A stretch of 33,057 nucleotides of DNA from JAVBQJ01 sp045585875 (GTDB lineage Bacteria > Verrucomicrobiota > Lentisphaeria > Victivallales > Victivallaceae). Under the pieces are notes generated by a model that made no database searches, had not been told where the DNA came from, and saw only the letters and a program-made list of their open reading frames with translations. The stretch spans positions 1 to 33,057 of the forward strand of contig JAZMZH010000179.1 in NCBI GenBank assembly GCA_045585875.1, written 5' to 3'. Made by a program: the position numbers and the translations under genes. Below, one piece after another: positions 8,226 through 14,831 of the stretch; the stretch's first letter is position 1; the number at the start of each line of letters is the position of its first letter.

Positions 8226-8259
8226 ACCCGTTATCGCGCACGCTCAATGGCGACGGGGA

Positions 8260-9351
8260 TCAGTGCCGCATGGGCATGATGATGTAGAGGAAACCTTCGC
8301 CGCCCTGAATGGCCACGGGGCTGAATCCGTCGTTGATCTTTATGGTGACCTGCTCGACTTCGCTGCAGCGCAGGGGATCCATGAGAAACGCCGGGTTGAA
8401 GCTGGTGTCGATGCGTTCGCCGGAGTAGTTGATCTCCTGAATGGCGGACCCCTCGCCCACCTCGCTGGATTCCGCCTGAATCTTCAGCTGATTTTCCTCA
8501 AAGGTGAGCGTGATGTAGCTGGAACTGTTGGCGAGGACCTGGGAAACCAGTTCGACCTTCTGCATGAAGGGAATGGCGGGGACCTCCAGAGTGGTGGCAA
8601 AGGAGGCGGGGATCACCTGCCGGTAGTTGGGATAGTTGCCGTCGATGAGTTTGGTGACTAGAATGGTGGAATCGGTTTTGAACATGGCCTGTTTTTCGCC
8701 GATGGCCAGCTCGACGGTCTCGTCGGCGTCGGCGAGCTTCCGGAGTTCTCCGGCGGCGCGGAGGGGGATGATGGCGGAACCGTCGGCGCCGGTGAATTCA
8801 CCGGGGGCGCGCTCCACCAGAGCCATGCGCTTGCCGTCGGTGGCGACCATGGTCACCATGTGCTCGCGGAGGCAGATGAGGACGCCGTGGAGCACCATGC
8901 GGCTGTCGTCGAGGCTGGCGGCGTAGATGATCTGCGAGAGCATGCGCTTGATGTCGGCGCCTTTGAACTTGATTTCGCGGACCGGGGTGAACTCCGGCGG
9001 CTCCGGGAAATCGGCCGGGGCGATGCCGAGGAGTTTGAACTTGCTGGTGCCGCAGACGATGGCGGCGTGATGACGTTCGTCGGACTCGATGGAAACTTCG
9101 TCGTCGAAGAATTTGCCCACCAGCGCCAGAAGTTTTTTGGCCGGAAGAGTGGTGCGCCCCTCCTTTTCGACGGCGGCTTCCAGATCGGTGGTGATGCGGA
9201 TTTCCAGATCGGTGGTGGTCAGCACCAGTTTGCCGCCGGAGGTTTCCAGGAGCACATTGCCGAGGACGGGCAGGGTGGAACGGCTGCCGACAGTACTGAT
9301 AATCCGCTGAAGGGCTTTCAGGAGGCCCTCTCTCGCCACGGTGATTTTCAT
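8260..9351 (-). CDS. dnaN: DNA polymerase III sliding clamp (beta subunit)
   Basis: Ring-shaped processivity clamp of the replicative polymerase, 363 aa, the standard size. The N terminus MKITVAREGLLKALQ and the following STLPVLGNVLLE are typical of the first clamp domain. The middle has FKLLGIAPADFPE and the end has NPAFLMDPLR and a final IMPMR segment, part of the partner-binding cleft. The frame continues upstream to 9432, but the ATG at 9351 is chosen because GGAGGG lies 7 nt before it and family homology begins exactly there. dnaA, recF and gyrB are not next to it, so this is a detached dnaN, as in several non-model phyla. It is transcribed alone, opposite to its neighbours. Confidence 0.98.
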   Translation of the reverse strand: MKITVAREGLLKALQRIISTVGSRSTLPVLGNVLLETSGGKLVLTTTDLEIRITTDLEAAVEKEGRTTLPAKKLLALVGKFFDDEVSIESDERHHAAIVCGTSKFKLLGIAPADFPEPPEFTPVREIKFKGADIKRMLSQIIYAASLDDSRMVLHGVLICLREHMVTMVATDGKRMALVERAPGEFTGADGSAIIPLRAAGELRKLADADETVELAIGEKQAMFKTDSTILVTKLIDGNYPNYRQVIPASFATTLEVPAIPFMQKVELVSQVLANSSSYITLTFEENQLKIQAESSEVGEGSAIQEINYSGERIDTSFNPAFLMDPLRCSEVEQVTIKINDGFSPVAIQGGEGFLYIIMPMRH

Positions 9352-9792
9352 GATGTTTCCCTCCAATGAAGTTGCAGTGATCGGAGACGGGGCTGTCGAA
9401 AGCAGCGCCTTCGCATTTCGGACGGCCCGCAAAAAGACGGGGCGATCGGAGCACGGCCGCCTGAAAGGCAGCCGCTGAAAACGCTCCCCGTCCCGGATTC
9501 CGGCGGGATGCCGAAAGACATGGCGGAACTTCTGACAGTGCCGTCTATCAGAGACAATTTACTGCAAGATTCGGGATTTTCAAGTAAAAAAGGGAAAAAG
9601 GGGGAAAAAATACCAAAAAAAAACCCGGGACATGGCAAAAACTTTTTTCCGCTGTATATTTAAATAAACGGACGGGAAGAAACCGCGCTCCGGCGCCGTC
9701 ATACAGGGGACGCTGCGGCCGGAGCTTCGGACCGCACCCGGTCCGGGGCGATTCCGAAGTCGGAAGAGGCAAACATCCAAAGGAGAGAATTC
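9352..9792. other. 441-bp divergent intergenic region, dnaN leader and two promoters
   Basis: No gene is seen here. Positions 9352-9548 would be the dnaN 5' leader. It is GC-rich and can fold, for example GACGGGG (9436-9442) with CCCCGTC (9486-9492), and it holds a second GACGGGG at 9386-9392 that could compete for the same partner. Positions 9549-9670 are A/T-rich with several A-runs and contain the dnaN promoter. For the plus-strand gene at 9793 only a TATATT (9655-9660) with no good -35 is visible. I looked for DnaA boxes (TTATNCACA type) and found none, so an origin is not supported. Confidence 0.6.
9556..9583 (-). promoter_or_regulatory. Likely sigma-70 promoter of dnaN
   Basis: On the minus strand TTGAAA (plus 9578-9583) and TAAATT (plus 9556-9561) are separated by 16 bp in an A/T-rich stretch. 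Transcription would start near 9548 and give a leader of about 200 nt before the dnaN start. Confidence 0.55.
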
Positions 9793-10407
9793 ATGCCGCG
9801 TTCGGACAGCAATTATATAAGCGACCGGCTCGTGGATATTCGCGACCGGCTCAAAAATTATTCCAAAATGCCCTCCAATGTGCAGCCCGATCCGGCCCCG
9901 GCGGCCGGGCTTTCGGGCGTCCCGGAAGTTTCGCATCCGGGCCCCGCGGCGGACCCCGCGGCGGTCGGAGCCGCCGCGCTGAAGCGCCGTACCGCCGAAG
10001 CCTGCCGCGGCCGTGCGGAATTGCGCGAACTGCTGGCGTCGGCTGCCGCCGGAGCCGGATACCGCATGGAGATGGAACGGGAGCAGCATGAGATCATGAA
10101 GCGCCTGGAGGCGGAATTGGAGGCGCTGCCGGAGGCTCCGGCGTCGGATTCGCCGGCGGATGTGGGGAGATTCTTCCGGGACGTGGAGAATATCCGTCTG
10201 GAGTATTTGCGCACTCTGGCCCGCCGGGGCGAGGCGCAGGCTGCGGTCCCGGCGAATATCGGAGCCCGCGGGGAGAGCGTTCTCCCCGGGTATTTCGGAG
10301 GCCGGATGTGGCTGGGGCTGGCGTTTTCCCTGCCGCTGATCGTCGGCATCCTGCTGGCGGCGCTGATCGCCGGCGGCGCTTTTCTGATCGCCTGCGGAGG
10401 TTTTTGA
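9793..10407 (+). CDS. Unknown protein with C-terminal membrane anchor
   Basis: I do not recognise this 204-aa protein. Residues 1-60 are polar and rich in Pro/Ala. Residues about 62-150 are Arg/Glu/Ala-rich and likely helical, possibly coiled coil (AELRELL, EMEREQHEIMKRLEAELEAL). A hydrophobic stretch at about 170-200 (GLAFSLPLIVGILLAALIAGG) predicts one or two closely packed membrane passes. There is no signal peptide, so the bulk is probably cytoplasmic. AAAGGAGAG lies before the ATG at 9793. It is followed at once by the 55-aa membrane protein, with which it is translationally coupled. Both stand just upstream of the SPFH operon, though that operon has its own promoter. Confidence 0.75.
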   Translation: MPRSDSNYISDRLVDIRDRLKNYSKMPSNVQPDPAPAAGLSGVPEVSHPGPAADPAAVGAAALKRRTAEACRGRAELRELLASAAAGAGYRMEMEREQHEIMKRLEAELEALPEAPASDSPADVGRFFRDVENIRLEYLRTLARRGEAQAAVPANIGARGESVLPGYFGGRMWLGLAFSLPLIVGILLAALIAGGAFLIACGGF

Positions 10408-10408
10408 C

Positions 10409-10576
10409 GTGAATGGCGGTCGGAGAGCGCTCAGGACGCTGCGAAACAGTCCCATGGTCGAGGAGTCGCCGGGGCGGCTTCCGGGCAGCCGGAATTTTAT
10501 CTTGCTGCCCCGGGTGCTGCTGGTCGCGGCGGTGCTGCTGATCCTGGCGGCGGGTCTGAAAAGCGTTTTATTTTAA
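10409..10576 (+). CDS. Small (55-aa) membrane protein, GTG start
   Basis: A short frame starting at GTG 10409, two bases after the previous stop. GGAGG at 10396-10400, inside the end of the upstream gene, lies 8 nt before it, which is ideal for translational coupling. The product has a basic N-terminal half (RRALRTLRNS), then a clear membrane segment (about residues 31-50, ILLPRVLLVAAVLLILAAG) and a short KSVLF tail. The function is unknown. The strong ribosome site, tight spacing and clean hydrophobic helix argue for a real gene, but it is below usual annotation size. Confidence 0.6.
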   Translation: MNGGRRALRTLRNSPMVEESPGRLPGSRNFILLPRVLLVAAVLLILAAGLKSVLF

Positions 10577-10595
10577 AAAAAAAGGCTTCCCGGGG

Positions 10596-10624
10596 TTGAG
10601 TTTTGGGGGAAGTTGTGCTATTGT
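10596..10624 (+). promoter_or_regulatory. Sigma-70-like promoter of the SPFH/P-type ATPase operon
   Basis: TTGAGT (10596-10601) and TATTGT (10619-10624) have an exact 17-bp spacer. A start near 10631 would leave about 80 nt before the ATG at 10712. An inverted repeat, CTTCCC (10586-10591) and GGGAAG (10607-10612), brackets the -35 box and could be an operator. Confidence 0.5.
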
Positions 10625-10711
10625 AGACAAATACCGGAAAACACCGGCGCCGTTTTTGCCTGTTCGGGAAAATGATGCCGGCGATCCATAACATGCAGGA
10701 GAGTTTGTCAA

Positions 10712-12697
10712 ATGGCTGATAACGAGAAAGAAATGATTTCAGTGGAGGCGGCCGGACTTTTAACGCGGCTGTCGCTGATTTCCGGAATTCTGGCGCTGGC
10801 GGCGGGTCTGGGGGTGATGATCCTCGGAATGATCAAAGGCGATTTCGCCGGAAGCGATACCTTTACTCTGGCTCTGATCCCCCTTGCTCTGGCGCTTTTG
10901 TTCAGCATCGGGGATTTCATTTACGGTATTCTGGCCAGGGCGGCGGCGGATGAGGCCGTGGAAAAGATCCTGCTCGCCAAGCGCAAGGAGAGCACGCATG
11001 CGCTGGATGTGGAGGAGGACGTGCGCTTCACCGCCGGCAGGACTTTCTCCAATTACGCCAGGTACGCGCCCTATGTGCTGAATGTGGCGGGGGCCCTGAT
11101 GTGCGGGGTCATGGTATGGCTCTTCTGGCGGCACTGGGGGGAGAGGCTGGCCAAGCCGCTGCCGGTGAATTCCCTGCGTTCGGCTTTTGTGTCGGTGGTG
11201 CTGATGGGCATCTGCGCTTTTATCGGGGCGTTTTTCGTGGGGCAGGCCCGGCAGAACGGGTTCCGGTGGCTCCGGACGGTGGGCGCGTGGTTTTCGACCG
11301 CCTTTGTGACGCTCCTGCTGGCGGCGGCGGGATCGGTGCTCAATCACTTCAAGATCGGGAGCGCGGACGAGAGGATCGCCCGGGTGCTGCTGGTGGTGTT
11401 TCTGGTGCTCGGCGCGGAATTCATCATCGGCTTCATCATCGAATTTTACCGTCCCCGGACCATCGTCGAGGAGCGCCCGCTCTTTGAAAGCCGTCTGCTC
11501 TCGCTTTTCACCGAGCCGGGCGGGGTCATGCGCAACATCGCGGACACGCTGGATTACCAGTTCGGGTTCAAGGTTTCTTCGACCTGGATTTACAGTTTTG
11601 TGGAGCGGGCGCTCTATCCGCTGATCTTTCTGTGGGTGCTGCTGATCTGGCTGGCCACTTCGGTGTACGATGTGGGGCCCAATCAGGTGGGATTCCGGAC
11701 CAGTTTCGGGCGGGTCGAGCACGAATTGCTGGATTCGGGCGTGTATCTGGCGCTGCCCTGGCCCTTCGGCAGCATCCGGACCGTCAGCTGCAGCGAAATT
11801 CACAGCGTAGTGGTGGGCGGCCACGGCGACGAGGAGGAGGAAGAGGAAGAAGAGGAGGAGGACGACGGGCACGGCCACAGTCACGGCGCCAAGCCGAAGA
11901 AACATCACGACGATGTGCCTTATGTGGTGACCTGGACCCAGCAGCAGGAGAGTCACAATCACGATTTCGTGGTGGCGGCTCCGCCCAAGGCCGGGGATTC
12001 CCGCACGATGAACGTGGCCATGCTGTCGATCACCGTGCCGGTGGAGTACCGCATCCGCCGGGACGGGGTCTTCGACTATCTTTTCGCCAACGAGGACTCC
12101 AGGGAGCTCATCAAGCTTTTCGCCGAATCGGAGGTGGTCCGGTATCTCTCCTCCTCCACCTTTGAAGAGATCCTTTCCGGGGACCGGAAGATCATCGCCG
12201 ACACCCTCAAGCGCAACATTCAGCAGATGACCGATGCCGGCGGCCTGGGCGTGGAGATCGTGAATGTCAACGTCCAGCACATCCATCCGCCCATGGGCGG
12301 AGAGGTCTCCAAGAAGTTTGAAGAGATATACATCGCCGGAGAACAGGCCCGGATCACGGTGCTCAACGCCGAGAGCTATCGGGCCCGGACGGTGCCGGAG
12401 GCGGAGAGCGCGGCGATGAAGCTCACCGCCGAGGCCAGAAGCTATGAATTCGAGGTGGTCCGCTCCGCCGAAGCCGAGAGCCGCCGTTTTTCGGCGCAGC
12501 TCGCCGCCTACGAGGCGATGCCGATGATGTTCCGGCTCCGCAGTTACCTGGAGTTTCTGGAGAACGACTGCCGGAATCTGAGGAAGTTCATCGTGCCCGC
12601 CGGACTGGAGAAGGAAATTTACGAGCTGAATTTCGAAGTCTCGCCGCAGCTGCGGCTGCTGGATTCCGGCATCGAGGACATTTCCCGCCAAGAGTGA
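10712..12697 (+). CDS. Polytopic SPFH/band-7 protein with Glu/His-rich insert
   Basis: A 661-aa, HflK-like protein. The N-terminal half (about 1-250) carries six hydrophobic segments (near 20-41, 50-74, 118-138, 155-176, 186-210, 222-246). A seventh at about 300-318 leads directly into an SPFH domain (VGPNQVGFRTSFGRV onward, to about 525) and a helical EA-rich tail typical of flotillin-like proteins. Ordinary HflK has one N-terminal helix. Within the SPFH domain, at about residues 370-417, is an insert with ten consecutive Glu, then GHGHSHG, KKHHDD and SHNHDF; such His/acid clusters often bind Zn, Ni or Co. AGGAG (10697-10701) precedes the ATG. It is the first gene of a seven-gene operon with two more SPFH genes and a P1B-ATPase, so a metal-responsive membrane platform is inferred but not shown. 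Confidence 0.85.
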   Translation: MADNEKEMISVEAAGLLTRLSLISGILALAAGLGVMILGMIKGDFAGSDTFTLALIPLALALLFSIGDFIYGILARAAADEAVEKILLAKRKESTHALDVEEDVRFTAGRTFSNYARYAPYVLNVAGALMCGVMVWLFWRHWGERLAKPLPVNSLRSAFVSVVLMGICAFIGAFFVGQARQNGFRWLRTVGAWFSTAFVTLLLAAAGSVLNHFKIGSADERIARVLLVVFLVLGAEFIIGFIIEFYRPRTIVEERPLFESRLLSLFTEPGGVMRNIADTLDYQFGFKVSSTWIYSFVERALYPLIFLWVLLIWLATSVYDVGPNQVGFRTSFGRVEHELLDSGVYLALPWPFGSIRTVSCSEIHSVVVGGHGDEEEEEEEEEEDDGHGHSHGAKPKKHHDDVPYVVTWTQQQESHNHDFVVAAPPKAGDSRTMNVAMLSITVPVEYRIRRDGVFDYLFANEDSRELIKLFAESEVVRYLSSSTFEEILSGDRKIIADTLKRNIQQMTDAGGLGVEIVNVNVQHIHPPMGGEVSKKFEEIYIAGEQARITVLNAESYRARTVPEAESAAMKLTAEARSYEFEVVRSAEAESRRFSAQLAAYEAMPMMFRLRSYLEFLENDCRNLRKFIVPAGLEKEIYELNFEVSPQLRLLDSGIEDISRQE

Positions 12698-12735
12698 AGC
12701 AAAAAATTCTGACATAAAAAAAGGAAGGTTTGATT

Positions 12736-13668
12736 ATGGCGAACAACACAATGCTCCGTCACTGGCCCACGGCGCTCCTGGGGACGCTGGTGGCACTTGT
12801 ACTGCTGACCGCGGTTTTTTCCTACCAGGTGGGCGAAAACGAGCTGGCGGTGGTGACCACCCTCGGCAAGGTCGAGGATTATCAGCCCGAGCCGGGACTC
12901 CACTTCCGGTGGCCGTATCCGATTCAGGAAATTCACCGTTTCGACGGCCGCGATCAGACCTTCGGCGGTCAGGTCGGCGCCATCGAGGAGACCAACATCG
13001 CCGGGTTTGAGAATATTCTGGTGGGTGTTTTCGTCATCTACCGCATCAGCGACGTGCGGAGCTTCTTCGCCGCCTACAAGACCACCGCCGAGGCGGAGGC
13101 CGCGCTGGACGTCTGGATGTCCGGCGCCCGCAAGAGCATCTTCACCCAGTACCCCTCGACGGCGCTTTTCAACACCGATCCCTCGGCCATAAAACTGGAC
13201 GAGATCCGGGAGCGCATCAAGGAGGAACTCGTCCGCGCCAGCGCCGGCAAGGGCATCGAGATCAAGATGGTGGGCCTCCACAGCATCAACATCCCGGTGG
13301 GCGTCACCCAGACGGTTTTCATGCGCATGGCCGCCGAGCGTGAGGCCGATGCCCAGCGCACCCGTTCCGAAGGGATCCGCGACGCCGAAAAGATCCGCAT
13401 CGAGGCCAATGCCGAGCGCAACCGCCTGCTGACCCAGGCCCAGGCTCAGGCCCGTCAGATTCAGGCCCAGGGAGACGCCGCCGCCGCCGAATATTACAAG
13501 ATCTTCGCCAAAAATCCCGAGCTGGCCGCTTTTCTGCGCAAACTGCAGGCTCTGCGCGAAGTGACCAGCAACAAGACCACGCTGGTGCTGGACGACAACA
13601 CCAGTCCCTTTGATCTGCTGAAATCCGGGAGCATTTCCGGATCGGACAGCCGGACCGAAGCCCGTTGA
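12736..13668 (+). CDS. HflC-like SPFH/prohibitin protein
   Basis: A 310-aa protein with one N-terminal membrane helix (about 11-29), then the SPFH motif YQVGENELAVVTTLGKVEDY and PGLHFRWPYPIQEI, and a long helical region rich in Arg/Ala/Glu (about 195-255). The C-terminal KTTLVLDDNTSPFDLL resembles the end of HflC. In E. coli HflK and HflC form a cage around the FtsH protease; no ftsH is in the window. The ATG at 12736 is preferred over a TTG at 12730 because AAGGAAGG (12721-12728) is correctly spaced only for the ATG. It lies 38 nt after the first SPFH gene. The HflC assignment is by likeness and by pairing with the next gene; membership of a distinct SPFH clade is possible. Confidence 0.88.
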   Translation: MANNTMLRHWPTALLGTLVALVLLTAVFSYQVGENELAVVTTLGKVEDYQPEPGLHFRWPYPIQEIHRFDGRDQTFGGQVGAIEETNIAGFENILVGVFVIYRISDVRSFFAAYKTTAEAEAALDVWMSGARKSIFTQYPSTALFNTDPSAIKLDEIRERIKEELVRASAGKGIEIKMVGLHSINIPVGVTQTVFMRMAAEREADAQRTRSEGIRDAEKIRIEANAERNRLLTQAQAQARQIQAQGDAAAAEYYKIFAKNPELAAFLRKLQALREVTSNKTTLVLDDNTSPFDLLKSGSISGSDSRTEAR

Positions 13669-13682
13669 CAAGGAGCAGGACC

Positions 13683-14831
13683 ATGAAGGAACAAAACGAT
13701 CCGGGGCGTCCCGGATTCACGGAGGACGGGAGCGGCCGGGGCGGGCGTTTCGACGCCGGCATCAGCGCTCTGCTCAAGGCTCTGCGCATGGCTTTCGGCG
13801 GTCTGGTGCTGGTCATTCTGGGGATGCTGGTTTACTTTGTGGGGTTCGACAGCGCCTTTCAGGTGCTCCCCCAGGAATCGGTCATCGCCATGCGCTTCGG
13901 CAAGATCATCGGGGTCTACGATTCGGGATGGCAGTGGTTTCTGCCCTATCCGGTGACCAGTTACGTGCGGGTGCCCGCCGCCCAGAAGACTCTGGAGGTG
14001 CAGTTCAACGCGGCTCCGGTCAACCCCAACATGCCGCCCAGCGAAAACACGCTCATCCCCGGACGGGACCGCTACCTCATCACCGCGGATAAGAATATCG
14101 TGCACAGCACCTGGAGCCTCACTTACCGCATCAGCGATCCCCGCAAATATTACACCACCCTGATGACTCCGGCCAATCCCATGGATGCGGACGAGCTCGT
14201 TTACGACACCAAGGGCCGTCCCAACGGCCGCCGCGGTCCCGAGACCACCCTCATCAATCTGGTGACCGACGCGGTGATCACCGTCACCTGCCAGGCGACG
14301 GTGGACGATGTGCTCTACGCCTCCTCGGAGAAGTATGTGGACCGGGTGCAGGCCCGTCTCGCGGAGAGCCTGAAGATGCTGGACGCGGGCATCGAGATCG
14401 AAAGTCTCATCCTGCAGCAGTCGGTGGTGCCCCAGGCGGTGAAGCCGGCATTCGACGCGGCTCAGGCCGCCGGGGCCGCCCGGGCCACCGAGCTCGGGCA
14501 GGCGGTGAGCTACAGAGAGAACCTGATGACCGCCGCGGAGGCCGAATGCAGCGCCGTCATCAGCAGCGCCGAAAATTACAAGCTGCAGGTGGTGGAGGTG
14601 ATCGCCGCCGAGACCAAATATTTTGAAAAGATACTGGAAGCTTTCGAGCTCAATCAGGAGGCGACTCTGATCCCCCTGTATTACGACGCCGTCGGCGCGG
14701 TCATGCGCACCGGCCGGGACAAGTTCGTCCTCGGCAGCAGCGGTGCGCACGAACTCCGGATGCGTTTGAATCCGGAACCGGAAGCGCCGGGTGAAAACGG
14801 AGGGAATGCTGAAAGGACGGTGGCGGAATGA
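13683..14831 (+). CDS. HflK-like SPFH/prohibitin protein
   Basis: A 382-aa protein with a Gly-rich cytoplasmic N terminus (a feature of HflK), a membrane helix at about 35-55, and the SPFH start VLPQESVIAMRFGKIIGVYDSGWQW. It continues with YLITADKNIVHSTWSLTYRISDPRKYY, matching the HflK pattern of a new-state strand followed by a dimerising segment, and ends with an Ala/Glu-rich helix and a Pro/Glu tail. The ATG at 13683 has AAGGAG at 13670-13675; an in-frame TTG at 13665 lacks such a site. The stop overlaps the start of the P-type ATPase by 4 nt, so translation of the two is coupled, which suggests that the SPFH proteins act with that pump. Confidence 0.88.
   Translation: MKEQNDPGRPGFTEDGSGRGGRFDAGISALLKALRMAFGGLVLVILGMLVYFVGFDSAFQVLPQESVIAMRFGKIIGVYDSGWQWFLPYPVTSYVRVPAAQKTLEVQFNAAPVNPNMPPSENTLIPGRDRYLITADKNIVHSTWSLTYRISDPRKYYTTLMTPANPMDADELVYDTKGRPNGRRGPETTLINLVTDAVITVTCQATVDDVLYASSEKYVDRVQARLAESLKMLDAGIEIESLILQQSVVPQAVKPAFDAAQAAGAARATELGQAVSYRENLMTAAEAECSAVISSAENYKLQVVEVIAAETKYFEKILEAFELNQEATLIPLYYDAVGAVMRTGRDKFVLGSSGAHELRMRLNPEPEAPGENGGNAERTVAE

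Noticed and set aside
9632..9650. Second sigma-54 promoter before the gene at 9793 (TGGCA followed by a T-run)
   Set aside because: The GC of the -12 element is missing at the required 10-bp spacing.
9352..9792. Replication origin next to dnaN
   Set aside because: I found no DnaA-box-like sequences, only an A/T-rich promoter region, and dnaA is absent.
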